A program made the translations under genes and the position numbers. A DNA stretch of 64,000 nucleotides. Origin: Nocardiopsis listeri NBRC 13360. GTDB lineage: Bacteria > Actinomycetota > Actinomycetes > Streptosporangiales > Streptosporangiaceae. A model generated the notes under the pieces. It searched no databases. It was given only the letters and a program-made list of their open reading frames with translations, and was not told where the DNA came from. The stretch lies in the NCBI RefSeq assembly GCF_001570765.1, contig NZ_BCSH01000008.1:62001-126000 (forward strand), written 5' to 3'. Shown here piece by piece: positions 1 to 8,756 of the stretch. Within the stretch, counting starts at the first letter, position 1, and each line of letters opens with the position of its first letter.

Positions 1-507
1 TTTCTCGGCGGACGCTTCGACCCCGAGTCGACCCATACCCGGATCAACCCGGCCTGGGCCCAGTACACGGATCACGCCGAAGAGCAGGGCGTGAGTTCGG
101 TGACCTGGTCCAGGACCCGGCCGCTACACCCCGATCGGCTCTCCGACGCGTTGGAGGAGATCGTCTCCTTGAGCCTGCGAGGCAGGGGCAGGTTCTGGCT
201 GGCCAGTCAGCCCGACACCCTCCTGGTGTGGGACTCCCACCAGGACCTGCTCATGGTGGAGAACGGCGGCCCCTGGATGGCCGCGCTCCCCGACGCCGCC
301 ATGGACCTGGTCTCACCCGCCCGGCGTTCCTCCGCCCTCCTGGACTGGGACCCGGTGGTGGGCGATCGCCGCCAGCACCTGTCCTTCACGGGGGTCGGTA
401 TGGACAGCGGGCGCCTGTTGTCCCTGTTGGATTCGTGCCTGGTCACCGACGCCGAAGCCGACCAGGACTTCCAGAACGATCCCTTCGCCGAGTTCTCAGA
501 AAGGTGA
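1..507 (+). CDS. CobW/YjiA-type GTPase, C-terminal part (partial)
   Basis: The reading frame is open from the first base, so only the last 168 residues are present. The segment around [17 protein letters not shown] matches the CobW_C domain that follows the GTPase domain in CobW/YjiA (ZNG1/COG0523) metallochaperones; the GTP-binding motifs lie outside the window. A GTG at 91 is internal rather than a start. It ends two bases before rpsR, so it probably heads or belongs to the same operon as the three zinc-independent ribosomal proteins, as in Zur regulons of actinomycetes. The zinc-chaperone role is inferred from family and context. Confidence 0.75.
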   Translation, partial: FLGGRFDPESTHTRINPAWAQYTDHAEEQGVSSVTWSRTRPLHPDRLSDALEEIVSLSLRGRGRFWLASQPDTLLVWDSHQDLLMVENGGPWMAALPDAAMDLVSPARRSSALLDWDPVVGDRRQHLSFTGVGMDSGRLLSLLDSCLVTDAEADQDFQNDPFAEFSER

Positions 508-509
508 CC

Positions 510-761
510 ATGCCCACCCGCCATCGCCGCACCCTCAAGCCACCCCGCGAACGCCGCTTCGCCAACCCGTTGGGCGACGCCGACCGCGTCGACTACAAGG
601 ACACCGCCCTTCTCCGCAAATTCATCTCGGAGAAGGGAAAGATCCGCAGCCGCCGGGTCACCCGCGTGACCGCACGCCAACAGCGCCTGATCGCCGCGGC
701 GGTCAAGAACGCCCGCGAGATGGCCTTGCTGCCCTACCCATCCTCGACGAAACAGAGCTGA
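510..761 (+). CDS. rpsR: 30S ribosomal protein bS18, alternative paralogue
   Basis: An 83-residue basic protein with the bS18 core ([19 protein letters not shown], then [10 protein letters not shown]). The ATG is preceded by GAAAGG inside the end of the GTPase gene, two bases after its stop, so translation is probably coupled. bS18 binds the 30S platform next to bS6. Its place with rpmB and rpsN paralogues of the C-minus type indicates the alternative copy made during zinc limitation rather than the main copy, which is normally beside ssb and rplI. Confidence 0.9.
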   Translation: MPTRHRRTLKPPRERRFANPLGDADRVDYKDTALLRKFISEKGKIRSRRVTRVTARQQRLIAAAVKNAREMALLPYPSSTKQS

Positions 762-777
762 CCAGGAGGAATCCAGC

Positions 778-1014
778 ATGTCCCGTGTCTGCCAGGTGAC
801 CGGAAAAGCACCCGGTTTCGGTAACTCCGTCTCCCACTCGCACCGCCGCACCAAACGCCGTTTCGACCCCAACATCCAGAACAAGCGCTACTGGCTGCCC
901 AGTGAACGGCGATTCGTCAAGTTCCGGATCAGCACCAAGGGGATGAAGGTGGTCGACGCCCGAGGCATCGAACGCGTGGTCGCCGACATTCGCGCCCGAG
1001 GAGGAAGGGTCTGA
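778..1014 (+). CDS. rpmB: 50S ribosomal protein bL28, zinc-free (C-minus) form
   Basis: A 78-residue protein resembling the proteobacterial bL28 that lacks zinc: it begins [16 protein letters not shown], where the usual CxxC pair is reduced to one Cys, and no second Cys pair follows. A strong AGGAGG site precedes the ATG. The stop overlaps the start of rpsN (TGATG), so the two are translationally coupled. C-minus bL28 replaces the zinc-binding copy when zinc is scarce and frees zinc from ribosomes; this is family knowledge, while the missing cysteines are visible. Confidence 0.93.
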   Translation: MSRVCQVTGKAPGFGNSVSHSHRRTKRRFDPNIQNKRYWLPSERRFVKFRISTKGMKVVDARGIERVVADIRARGGRV

Positions 1015-1319
1015 TGGCCAAGAAGAGCAAGATCGCCCGCAACGAACAGCGCAAAGCGGTCGTCGCCCGCTACGCAGAGCGCCGTGCCGAGCTGAAGCGG
1101 CTCATCAAGAGCCCGCACACCGGCGAGGCCGAACGCGCCGCCGCCGTCACCGAACTGCGCCGACAGCCCCGGGACGCCAGCGCCACCAGGGTGCGCAACC
1201 GCGACTCGGTGGACGGTCGACCCCGCGGCCACCTGACCAGGTTCGGCCTGTCCCGGATTCGCTTCCGCGAGATGGCCCACCGAGGGGAGCTGCCCGGGAT
1301 CACCAAGTCGAGCTGGTGA
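1014..1319 (+). CDS. rpsN: 30S ribosomal protein uS14, zinc-free (long) form
   Basis: A 101-residue uS14 of the long type ([13 protein letters not shown] at the N-terminus, [20 protein letters not shown] near the C-terminus) with no CxxC motifs, so it does not bind zinc. Its ATG overlaps the rpmB stop. It is the last gene of the GTPase-rpsR-rpmB-rpsN operon. Such paralogues are normally repressed by Zur in actinomycetes; the operon's promoter lies upstream of the window. No rpmG paralogue follows, although many actinomycete versions of this operon have one. Confidence 0.93.
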   Translation: MAKKSKIARNEQRKAVVARYAERRAELKRLIKSPHTGEAERAAAVTELRRQPRDASATRVRNRDSVDGRPRGHLTRFGLSRIRFREMAHRGELPGITKSSW

Positions 1320-1406
1320 CCCCGGGCGGGGACCGCCGTTCGCGATCCGACCGGCCCGCGGGTCCCGGGTGTACACCTCTCCCGGGGCCCGCGACCACGA
1401 TCGTGC

Positions 1407-1712
1407 TCAGGAAGCGGGGTGTTCGTCCCAGTGGTCGTCGTGCCGACGGTGGAGGTGCCCATCATGTACGTAGTCCACGTGGTCCTCGTGCGGTACGGAC
1501 ACGTGCCCGCAGCCCTCCCCGTGCTCGTGCGGGTGGTCCTCGTGGGCGACGTGTTCCTCGGTGGAGCACTCGTCCCAGTGGTCGTCGTGGACGTGGTGCA
1601 GATGCCCGTCGTGCACGTAGTCCACATGGTCGTGGTGGGGCACGGAGACGTGACCACACCCCTCACCATGCTCGTGTGCGTGGCCCTGGTGCGTCAGATG
1701 TGCGGTCGCCAT
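1407..1712 (-). CDS. Histidine-rich metal-binding protein with an internal tandem duplication
   Basis: A 101-residue soluble protein made of two near-identical halves, each running HEHGEGCGHVSVPH, DHVDYVHDGHLH, then HDDHWDE. About a quarter of residues are His, with one GCGH per half, so it should bind several Zn(II) or similar ions. The start is set by GGGGGAG seven bases before the ATG; an upstream in-frame extension lacks this composition. It converges on the zinc-free ribosomal protein operon, and a possible Zur box lies 173 bp upstream. A zinc store or buffer is the likely role, by inference only; proteins of this kind are common hypotheticals in actinomycetes. Confidence 0.75.
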   Translation of the reverse strand: MATAHLTHQGHAHEHGEGCGHVSVPHHDHVDYVHDGHLHHVHDDHWDECSTEEHVAHEDHPHEHGEGCGHVSVPHEDHVDYVHDGHLHRRHDDHWDEHPAS

Positions 1713-2228
1713 ACTCTCCCCCGAATACGGTTCCTTCACGATGATCCCGAAAACAGCAATAACGTATCCATTCGCCATCCGCCCTTCAAGGGTCCGCGAA
1801 GACGGAAACAATACTTTGCCCCGACATGCACAGCGGAACGGGTTCGACGGCCAAGCAAAGCCATCACCTGCATCGATGCGATCATGACAATGGTTTCCAT
1901 CGCCGCTTGAAGCGTCGAACAAGAACGGCTTTTCACCTGCCCCGGAAATCTTTTCGGAATCGGACACGGGCCCAAGGGTGTTCGATTCGGCTCACGCGAA
2001 GAGGTCGCCTTCCCCTTGCCGATGACCAGAGGCGGGACGGTGACAGCGATCGCCTCCCCTCCCCTCCCCTCCCGGCCCCTGCCCGCTCGACGTGACCAGG
2101 GAACCGGGGTGGCGGAAACGACCCACCGACCAAGAGTCCCTTCCAACCGTTGTCCACCGACACCCATCGATGGGAAGACCGAGCAACCGCTCTCGTCCAC
2201 TTCCCAGGTACGACCAAGGAGACGAACG
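1713..2228. other. Intergenic region between divergent genes, with a possible Zur operator
   Basis: This 516-bp gap separates the histidine-rich gene (leftward) from the methyltransferase (rightward). It is locally richer in A and T near 1740-1930. Apart from the candidate Zur box at 1885-1899 and the AAGGAGA site at 2216-2222, I see no gene. Open frames that cross it lack coding-like third-position bias. Confidence 0.6.
1885..1899. promoter_or_regulatory. Candidate Zur operator
   Basis: TGACAATGGTTTCCA is an imperfect 7-1-7 palindrome that matches the actinomycete Zur consensus TGAAAATGATTTTCA at 12 of 15 positions. It lies 173 bp upstream of the histidine-rich gene and beside a Zur-type ribosomal operon. 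The distance to the start is long, so the assignment is tentative. Confidence 0.4.
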
Positions 2229-2981
2229 TTGCCCGAACACGACGATCCCTACGACCACTCCGGTCAGTTCATCGACCCGATGATCACCGGGTGGTGGGAA
2301 CACCACGGCACGACGGTCGCCGACGCCCTGCGAGACCTTCCCACAGACGCAGGACCCGTGGTCGACGCGGGTGCCGGCGGCGGCCTGGGAACACGGCTCA
2401 TCGCCCGCACCCTTCCCCGAGCACACGTCCTCGCGATCGAGCCGTCGCTTCCCTTGCGCTCGGTCCTGCTGTCACGGGTGTTCGAGGACCCGCACCTACG
2501 TCCGCGAGTGACCGTGGACGGCGACGATCTACTCTCGGCCCGGCTGCCGAACCGGCTCGGCGGAGTGGTGGCGGCCAACCTCATCGGCCACTTCAGCCCG
2601 CACGAGCGGGATCGGCTCTGGGAAGACCTGGTGGCCCGCCTGACTCCGGGAGCGTTCGTCCTGCTCAACCTGCCCGCACCGGTCGAGCCGGAACGTGTCG
2701 GGCGCACCAGGATGGCCGAACTCCACATCGGAGGGCGGCACTACGTCGGCTGGGCCGAGGCGGAGCCGATCGGTACGGAACAGCTCTCCTGGAACATGAC
2801 CTACGAGGTCTACGAAGGCGACCGGCTCATCAGTCGCGACGAGATCCACTACGCCTGGTGGACGCTCTCCGAACAGGCGCTCCATGCCGAAGCCACCCCG
2901 CATGGTCTGCTCGTGGTCCCCCACGGTCCGGCGGAGGCGGGCCTGTTCAAGGTTCTTCGCGAAGAGAATCATCGGATGTGA
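2229..2981 (+). CDS. Class I SAM-dependent methyltransferase
   Basis: A 250-residue protein starting at TTG, seven bases after AAGGAGA. Residues about 44-54 (VVDAGAGGGLG) form the SAM-binding motif I, followed by an acidic residue (AIEPS) at the end of strand 2, typical of class I methyltransferases. The C-terminal part carries a beta-rich insert (YEVYEGDRLISRDEIHYAWW) that may hold the substrate pocket. The substrate is unknown. Longer upstream starts are possible but have no ribosome site and poor codon bias. It is transcribed alone and converges on the PL11 lyase. Confidence 0.7.
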   Translation: MPEHDDPYDHSGQFIDPMITGWWEHHGTTVADALRDLPTDAGPVVDAGAGGGLGTRLIARTLPRAHVLAIEPSLPLRSVLLSRVFEDPHLRPRVTVDGDDLLSARLPNRLGGVVAANLIGHFSPHERDRLWEDLVARLTPGAFVLLNLPAPVEPERVGRTRMAELHIGGRHYVGWAEAEPIGTEQLSWNMTYEVYEGDRLISRDEIHYAWWTLSEQALHAEATPHGLLVVPHGPAEAGLFKVLREENHRM

Positions 2982-3035
2982 GGCCGCCGTTCGGTGGCTC
3001 GGCACTCCCCCGTGCGGCACCACCCGTACCAGGGG

Positions 3036-5372
3036 TCAGGGGCGGGGATAGAGGGGGCGTGGCACGGTCACCCGTGACCAGTCGGTGTCCGAGCCCAAGT
3101 AGAACTCCGGATAGGTCGGCTGGTTGTAGGTGGTCTGCTGCGAGGCGATCCCGACCCGGTACCCGGGATCGTGCATGAGTGTGTGCAGCATGTGTTCGGT
3201 CTCCTCGGTGGAGGTGTACACGCGCAGCGCCGATCCGTCCTCGGTGCGCAGGACGAGTTCCTCCCGCCAGTCGCCGAGCACGTCGGCGACCAGGGACGGG
3301 TTGCCCTTGGTCCCGTTGTTGGTCGAGGTGCCCTCCGCGTTCAGCAGCGTGCCACGGTCCCAGTCCTCGATCGTGGGGGACTCCGCCTCGCCGTCGACCT
3401 CGGCGCCCTCGATGATCTGGGTGGTCATGTCACCCGCCCAGCGGATACTCATGTCGGTGCCGGGGACCTGCTCGCCCAGCCGCTCGCCGTCGGCCGACCA
3501 CAGGCCACCATCGCCATCCTCACCCGGGGGCATCGACGACCACACCTCGTGACCGGGACTACCGGGGTCGACGTCGCCGACCATGCCGCGGCCGGTGTCG
3601 CGCCCGGAATAGGAGCCGAACAGCACCTCGCCGGTGTCGGCGTCGCGCATGGCCTGACCGTAGGGCGCCATGGTGGCGCCCTCGTGGACGGTCCAGATCC
3701 GCACGTCACCATCGGGGGTGAACCGGCCGGTGTGCATGGCATCGCCGTGGCCGAGTTTGACGTACTCACCCGGAGATCCGCTTCCGGGCGGCAGGGTGTC
3801 GTGGGAGGAGTAACGCAAAGCGCCGTCCGGGTTCAGGGTGGCGGCCCCATAGACGATCTCCTGGCGGTGATCGCCGTCCACGTCGGCCACGCTCAGGGAG
3901 TGGAAACCCTGCCCGGCCAGGGTGCCCAGTCGGGGGTCGGTGCCCACGCCTTCGTGCGGGGCGGCGTCGAAGGGGTTGTCCATGGGCACGTGCCCGCTGT
4001 CGGCCACCCAGCGTTCCCGGATCCGTTCACCATCGAAATCGTGGGCCACGATCACCGATCGCGTGTAATAGCCGCGAGCGAAGATCGCGGAGGGGGTGCG
4101 ACCGTCCAGATAGGCGACGCCGGCCAGGAAACGGTCCACCCGGTTGCCTGGTTCGATGCGACTCATGGCGTAGTCGCCCCACAGGAGGCCGTCGTCCCCG
4201 CGGCCTGGCTCGTAGGGGACGGTGTCCAACTCTTGGCCGCTGAGACCGTCGAACACGGTGAGGTACTCGGGCCCGTCCACGATGAACCCCTCGAACTCGC
4301 GCAACCGGTTGTTCTCGCTGCGCCCCGGCGCGTAGACGTCCATGAAGTGGTCGGTCAAGGCCTCCGCGTCGGCGCGTGAGAGCGGGTAGTCGTACTCGGG
4401 GACGATCCCGAAGGCCTTCTCCAGGGTGACGGGCCAGTCGCCCGCCACCACCTCGGGGTGTTCGTGCCAACCGAGGAACAGGTCGACGACGTGGTCGTAG
4501 TAGTCCTCGGCGCTCATGCGGTGGTCGTCCTCGTGGGTGACGCCCGCCGCGACGTCCTCGTCCGGCAGGGTGATGTGGTCTTCCTCGACTACCTCCCCGT
4601 CCGGCCCGTAGGTGGTGCTCTTCGTTCCGGGCGCGGTTTTGAACATCAGTTCGGCGCGGCCGTCGCCGTCGAGGTCGTAGACCAGGAACTGGGTGTAGTG
4701 GGCACCGGAGCGGATGTTCACGCCCAGGTCGATCCGGTTCAGCAGGGCGCCGTCGAGCGTGTAGGTGTCGATGAGGGTGTTACCGGTGTAGCCCGGCTGG
4801 GAGACGTCCTTGGAATCGGTGGGGTCCCACTTGACCACGAACTCGTACTGTCCGTCGCCGTCCACGTCACCTACGGAGACGTCGTTGGCGGTGTGGGTGT
4901 ACTCGTCTCCGGCGGGGGTGGTGCCGCCCTCGGGTTGTTCGAGGGGGATGTCGAGGTGGCCGTCGACCCAGGCGGCGACGGCTTTGGAGGCATCCTGTTC
5001 TCGGCCACGGACCACCGCGGCGACCCGGTACTCGGAGTCGGTGGATCCTTCGACGTCCAACAGGTTCGTGCCGTCGGCGACGGTCGCGATCGGCTCCCCG
5101 TCCCGGTAGACGCGGAAGTCGGGGCCGGTCAGTCCCGTGTCCGAGTGTCCGGTGACCTCGTGGGCGAGCAGCCGCCATCCCAGGTGGACGCCTTCGTCGG
5201 TGTCGACGGCGACCAGTCCACGGTCGAGCCGCTCGAGTTCCATCAGATGTCGGGGGCCGATGTCCGTGTGGGTCTTTGGTGCGGCCGCGGCGAAGCCGGG
5301 GATGAGGAGCAGTGCGGCGGCGGTGAGTGCGGTCAACCGAAAAGGGATGTGCACGGGGGTACCGGGGGACAA
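3036..5372 (-). CDS. Secreted rhamnogalacturonan lyase, PL11 family
   Basis: A 778-residue protein. The TTG start follows AGGAGG by seven bases; the resulting N-terminus (HIPFRLTALTAAALLLIPGFAAA) is a Sec signal peptide. The mature part begins with a small beta-domain and continues into repeated DxDGDGxxEFVVKWD-type blades with Ca-binding acidic loops, as in the eight-bladed YesW/YesX beta-propellers of PL11. These enzymes cut the rhamnose-galacturonate backbone of pectin rhamnogalacturonan I by beta-elimination outside the cell. Length fits a single-domain PL11 with no extra binding module. A LacI-type operator sits inside its promoter, so expression is probably substrate-induced. Confidence 0.9.
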   Translation of the reverse strand: MSPGTPVHIPFRLTALTAAALLLIPGFAAAAPKTHTDIGPRHLMELERLDRGLVAVDTDEGVHLGWRLLAHEVTGHSDTGLTGPDFRVYRDGEPIATVADGTNLLDVEGSTDSEYRVAAVVRGREQDASKAVAAWVDGHLDIPLEQPEGGTTPAGDEYTHTANDVSVGDVDGDGQYEFVVKWDPTDSKDVSQPGYTGNTLIDTYTLDGALLNRIDLGVNIRSGAHYTQFLVYDLDGDGRAELMFKTAPGTKSTTYGPDGEVVEEDHITLPDEDVAAGVTHEDDHRMSAEDYYDHVVDLFLGWHEHPEVVAGDWPVTLEKAFGIVPEYDYPLSRADAEALTDHFMDVYAPGRSENNRLREFEGFIVDGPEYLTVFDGLSGQELDTVPYEPGRGDDGLLWGDYAMSRIEPGNRVDRFLAGVAYLDGRTPSAIFARGYYTRSVIVAHDFDGERIRERWVADSGHVPMDNPFDAAPHEGVGTDPRLGTLAGQGFHSLSVADVDGDHRQEIVYGAATLNPDGALRYSSHDTLPPGSGSPGEYVKLGHGDAMHTGRFTPDGDVRIWTVHEGATMAPYGQAMRDADTGEVLFGSYSGRDTGRGMVGDVDPGSPGHEVWSSMPPGEDGDGGLWSADGERLGEQVPGTDMSIRWAGDMTTQIIEGAEVDGEAESPTIEDWDRGTLLNAEGTSTNNGTKGNPSLVADVLGDWREELVLRTEDGSALRVYTSTEETEHMLHTLMHDPGYRVGIASQQTTYNQPTYPEFYLGSDTDWSRVTVPRPLYPRP

Positions 5373-5400
5373 GGTTCCACCTCCTGGTGCGAAGGGGAAC

Positions 5401-5429
5401 AAATTGACACTGAAAGCGCTTTCCGTCAA
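5401..5429 (-). promoter_or_regulatory. Promoter with LacI-family operator for the PL11 lyase
   Basis: On the minus strand TTGACG (5429-5424) and CAATTT (5406-5401) are separated by 17 bp. The spacer contains GAAAGCGCTTTC (5412-5423), a perfect 12-bp palindrome with the central CG typical of LacI/CcpA-family operators. The position between -35 and -10 predicts direct repression. No LacI gene is present in the window. Confidence 0.65.
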
Positions 5430-5551
5430 GAGGTCCGAAACCCGCGCCCTTCTTCCCGAAGACATCCGAGAGAACGGGTGCGCACCCGTGGGGGTCCGGT
5501 GTGAAGCGGGGTGAGGCCGGTGGGCCGAGGCGATGCGGCCCACCGCGCCGA

Positions 5552-6412
5552 TCACAGGTTCTTGCTCTGCGCGTCCCACTCGGGGTCGACGCACAGACCA
5601 CATTCCTCGCCCACGAACATGCCCGCGGCCTCGGTGTCGTCCTTGAGTTGCCAGCGCAACCACGCGCTACCGACCCGCCCGTACTCGCCGCCGTCGGGTT
5701 CGGGGAAGGTCCCGTAGTGCCCCACGTCGAGGTGGCCCATGAACGCGGGCAACCCCTCCGGAAGATCGCGCCAGTCGTTGAGCGCGTTGTCGTAGGCGAT
5801 GTCGCTCGGCCCGCCGGTGAAGTAGGCGATCGGGGCGTGCAGGTGGTCGAGGCGGCCCGGGTCCCTATCACTGAACATGCCGCTGTTCCAGATCACCGTG
5901 GTCGTGATGCGAGGGTCGTCGGCGACGTCGTAGGTCTCCAGCCCACCGCACGACTGCCCCATGACGGCGATCCGTTCGGTGTCCACGTGTCCGCGGTACT
6001 CGCTCAACAGCCGGGTGTTCTCATCGACCGCCCAGTCCACGGACTCGATGAGCATCTCCGCGTCGGTGCTGCCCGAACCGTCCGGGCGACCGTTGGCGAT
6101 GACCAGGAAACCGTGTGAGGCGAACTCGGTGAGGATGTTCTCGAACCACGTCCCATCGGCGCGGCAGGCGCCGTTGCCCCAGGCCACGATCGGCAGGGGC
6201 TCGTCCTCGGGCAGGTCCAGGGGTCGATAGACGGTGTGGGCGGGCAGGCGACGATCGGTGACGTATCCGGCCTCATGGGGACCGCTACCACCGGCGACCT
6301 CCACGACGTCGGCGGAGGCCGCGGCCCCCGAGGGGACCCCGACCAGGGCGGCGGCCAGGAGCGTCCCGGTCAGGAGTGCGGCGGATCTTCGGGCGGGGGT
6401 CGATGTTCCCAT
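5552..6412 (-). CDS. Secreted alpha/beta hydrolase (dienelactone hydrolase/chlorophyllase-like)
   Basis: A 286-residue protein whose ATG follows AAGGGAG; the N-terminus (TPARRSAALLTGTLLAAALVGVPSGAAA) is a signal peptide. The nucleophile elbow reads GQSCGG, an oxyanion-type stretch VAWGNGACRADG precedes it, and a candidate His lies in GHLDVGHYGTF. Four or five Cys residues suggest disulfides in the exported protein. It lies upstream of the PL11 lyase on the same strand but has its own promoter region. An esterase acting on plant polymer acyl groups is a reasonable inference; the substrate is not evident. Confidence 0.65.
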   Translation of the reverse strand: MGTSTPARRSAALLTGTLLAAALVGVPSGAAASADVVEVAGGSGPHEAGYVTDRRLPAHTVYRPLDLPEDEPLPIVAWGNGACRADGTWFENILTEFASHGFLVIANGRPDGSGSTDAEMLIESVDWAVDENTRLLSEYRGHVDTERIAVMGQSCGGLETYDVADDPRITTTVIWNSGMFSDRDPGRLDHLHAPIAYFTGGPSDIAYDNALNDWRDLPEGLPAFMGHLDVGHYGTFPEPDGGEYGRVGSAWLRWQLKDDTEAAGMFVGEECGLCVDPEWDAQSKNL

Positions 6413-6435
6413 CGCTGTCTCCCTTGGATGGAGGA

Positions 6436-6457
6436 GAACACCGGCCATCCGGTGTTC
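6436..6457. promoter_or_regulatory. Perfect palindrome upstream of the secreted hydrolase
   Basis: GAACACCGG and CCGGTGTTC flank a CCAT centre. The site ends 24 bp upstream of the hydrolase start, inside the 222-bp divergent region shared with the next gene. It could be an operator or a leader hairpin. Confidence 0.4.
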
Positions 6458-6634
6458 AGGGAGTGAATATCCGCGCCGCGCACCAGGGCGTCAACGGGGC
6501 CTGTCGACGAACGGGTGGGATCACCGATCCCCGACCCCCGCACCGCGAACAGATCGCGGTGTTCCACCGATGCGCGCCCCGAGCCCGAGGCAGAGAGTGA
6601 GACGGAGAACATCCGACCGACAAGGGAGACCCGC

Positions 6635-7441
6635 GTGGACGACAGCCCCCTGCGCATCTACGACTTCATGGCCTGCGACGTCTTCTGGGACTTCGACGGA
6701 ACACCGTTTCCCGCGGAGCAGCACAAGTTCCTCGTCTCCTTCCATCCCACCCCGGGGGTCCCCACCCCGGAACTGATTCGATCCATCACCGCGCGCGGCC
6801 CGGACGGGTACCGGGTGGAGTTCGCCGACCAGGAGTTCACCCCCGCCAACACCAATGGCCACATCTATGACCACGCCCTCGACCACTACTGGTACATGGT
6901 CAACCTCCCCACCGGTTTCCTGCCCGGGGGCGTGTACTCCATCGAGGTGTCGGGGGTCGACGGTGAGGTCCGGACCCGTTCGCGTCACCACGACATCGCG
7001 GCCTCGCGGCGCCTGGTGGAGTTCTACACCTCGCACCGGAGCGAGCTCGCGGAGTCCTTCGCTCCCTCGGGCCGAACCCGGTTGGGGACGGTACCGGCCG
7101 ACGATGAGCTGGAGTGTTCCTGGTCGACCTTGAAGGACCTGGGCGGACCCGACGCCCACTACATCTTCCGTCTGTCCACCGGGGGGTCGGCCAAGGAATT
7201 CGACACCCAGAACCTCACCTGGTGGGACAACATCTTCGTCGAGCGCATGCGCGGGCACACCGACGCCGGCCTGAACCGTTCCTCTGTGCGGGTGGGCGCC
7301 GACCTGGCGGCCGACACCCCCTACGCCTACTTCGTGGAGGCCACCGACTCCAACGTGCAGAGCGAGACCAACATCTGTCTCTTCCAACCGCACCAGTACT
7401 TCCACACCCCGGCTCGGGCCGCGGCCGGCACCGGGGCCTGA
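6635..7441 (+). CDS. Hypothetical protein with a possible beta-sandwich region
   Basis: A 268-residue protein I do not recognise. The GTG start follows AAGGGAG by seven bases. There is no signal peptide or membrane segment. The sequence is rich in aromatic and polar residues, with a beta-rich middle (GFLPGGVYSIEVSGVDGEVRTRSRH) reminiscent of Ig- or FN3-like folds, and a Trp-rich segment (LTWWDNIFVERMRGHTDAG). It is divergent from the secreted hydrolase and converges on the xylanase. Codon bias is strongly coding-like, so it is a real gene. Function is unknown. Confidence 0.65.
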   Translation: MDDSPLRIYDFMACDVFWDFDGTPFPAEQHKFLVSFHPTPGVPTPELIRSITARGPDGYRVEFADQEFTPANTNGHIYDHALDHYWYMVNLPTGFLPGGVYSIEVSGVDGEVRTRSRHHDIAASRRLVEFYTSHRSELAESFAPSGRTRLGTVPADDELECSWSTLKDLGGPDAHYIFRLSTGGSAKEFDTQNLTWWDNIFVERMRGHTDAGLNRSSVRVGADLAADTPYAYFVEATDSNVQSETNICLFQPHQYFHTPARAAAGTGA

Positions 7442-7501
7442 GTCGAAGCCCCGCAGGGGTCGGAGAGATCGCTCGACGGTGGGGCGCACGTTCGAGGCGC
7501 G

Positions 7502-7539
7502 CCCGTGCACCGGGCCACGGACCGGGCCCGGTGCACGGG
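7502..7539. terminator. Bidirectional hairpin terminator between convergent genes
   Basis: Fifteen-base arms CCCGTGCACCGGGCC (7502-7516) and its complement (7525-7539) enclose an 8-base loop. There is no T-run, as is common in high-GC actinomycetes. It separates the rightward hypothetical gene from the leftward xylanase gene. Confidence 0.7.
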
Positions 7540-7574
7540 GGGCACGACGGCCGGCGTCCGTCGCGCCCCCGGTC

Positions 7575-8264
7575 TCAACCGCTGACGTTGAGGTCGGAAC
7601 TTCCGCTGCTCTGGTAACCCTCGGTGGCCAGGATCATGTAGTGCACGAAGTCACCCAGTTGCATGCCCGCGGCGTTCCAGGCGTCGAAGTGGTTTCCGGT
7701 GGTGATGGTCCCGCCCGTACGGGTCGACTGACGCACGCTCCAGAACTGCGGGAACGTATCGCTGTCGCCCTCCACCGACGGGGCGTCATAGCGCATCGTG
7801 TGGTAGAGGTCGTAGCTTCCGCCGTCGCTGTTCACCGTGCCGCGGAAGTCACCCTCGGGCCGGTAGGTGCCGAAGTTCTCGACGACGTAGTACTCCACGA
7901 GCGGGTTCGAGGTCCACCCGTACAGGCACAGGTAGCCGTTGCCGGACGGGTTGAAGCTCCCCGAGTAGTCGACGTTCCTTCGGCCTCCGGTGCTCCAGCC
8001 CTTGCCGCACACGAAGTTGCCGGTATCGCTCCACTGGGTGCTGTAGGAGCCCCCGGCGCCCAGGGTCATGGAGACCGAACCGCCACCGTCGGTCCAGAAC
8101 GAGTAGAAGTACCCGTCGTGGGTGCCGGTCTGGTTCTCGGTGATGGTCTGGGCATGCGCGGTGCCGGGCAGCAGCAGCGGGGGCACCGCCACGGCCAGGG
8201 CGCCGGCTCCGGTGAGTCCGATGAATTTCCTGCGGTCGAACGTGGGGTGGGGGGTGTCGTTCAT
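7575..8264 (-). CDS. Secreted endo-1,4-beta-xylanase, GH11
   Basis: A 229-residue single-domain GH11 enzyme that hydrolyses xylan internally outside the cell. The ATG follows AGGAGG. The signal peptide is Tat-type (twin Arg at 11-12, RRKFIGLTG) with cleavage after AHA near residue 38. The GH11 signatures are present: PLVEYYVVE with nucleophile Glu124 and ATEGYQSSG with acid/base Glu215, plus the thumb-region sequence. No carbohydrate-binding module follows, unlike many actinomycete xylanases. It is transcribed alone, with inverted repeats upstream that may be the xylan-responsive operator. Confidence 0.95.
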   Translation of the reverse strand: MNDTPHPTFDRRKFIGLTGAGALAVAVPPLLLPGTAHAQTITENQTGTHDGYFYSFWTDGGGSVSMTLGAGGSYSTQWSDTGNFVCGKGWSTGGRRNVDYSGSFNPSGNGYLCLYGWTSNPLVEYYVVENFGTYRPEGDFRGTVNSDGGSYDLYHTMRYDAPSVEGDSDTFPQFWSVRQSTRTGGTITTGNHFDAWNAAGMQLGDFVHYMILATEGYQSSGSSDLNVSG

Positions 8265-8417
8265 GGTCGTCTTCCTCCTGGTGGGCCAGGCGGCGCGGCA
8301 CGGAAGGACCCTTGGTGACCAGGGACGCGTCACCGTGTGTCGGCGCCGTGCGGCGCAGCGGGGTCGGCTTTTCGCCGTGCCATGAAGTATCTGTTCCACA
8401 CGTACGCTCGTCAACAA

Positions 8418-8564
8418 TTTCCGGAATATTTCGGAAACATTAACGGCTATTCAGTTGCCATCTTGCCTGGTCAGTCACCTTTCTTACGACTCTAGCCTCA
8501 GATAACCTTGGAACCCGGTTCCTCCGCATCTGCCGGGATCAACTAGGTTTCCGAAACTTTTCGG
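8418..8564. promoter_or_regulatory. Two related inverted repeats upstream of the xylanase
   Basis: TTTCCG (8418-8423) and CGGAAA (8432-8437) form one inverted repeat. CCGAAA-CT-TTTCGG (8551-8564), extended by TTT on one side, forms another built from the same half-site. Both lie 150-300 bp upstream of the xylanase start. GAAA/TTTC palindromes are typical of operators at actinomycete xylanase genes. The rest of 8265-8756 holds no gene that I can see. Confidence 0.45.
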
Positions 8565-8756
8565 ACACTTTCGAGCAGTGAGCGTCCGCCCCACCCCCTG
8601 AGGCTCGGAAGGGATCCCCACAACGGCCGGCGAGCTCCGGCCCGATCGGCTTCGTAGGACCTTGCTCGGTGAACGAACGCGAGTCGATGTTCTCCTGAGG
8701 GTTTCGGGCCTCGCGGTCGCCCAAGGACACGTTCGGGAATCAAGGCGCGAGCCCCG

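Noticed and set aside
1419-1910. A Val-rich frame on the plus strand across the histidine-rich gene
   Set aside because: The Val/His pattern is produced by reading His/Asp codons on the opposite strand; the minus-strand product has the regular duplication and a ribosome site.
3171-5504. Long plus-strand frames across the PL11 lyase
   Set aside because: They are complements of the lyase gene; only the minus-strand product has a signal peptide and family motifs.
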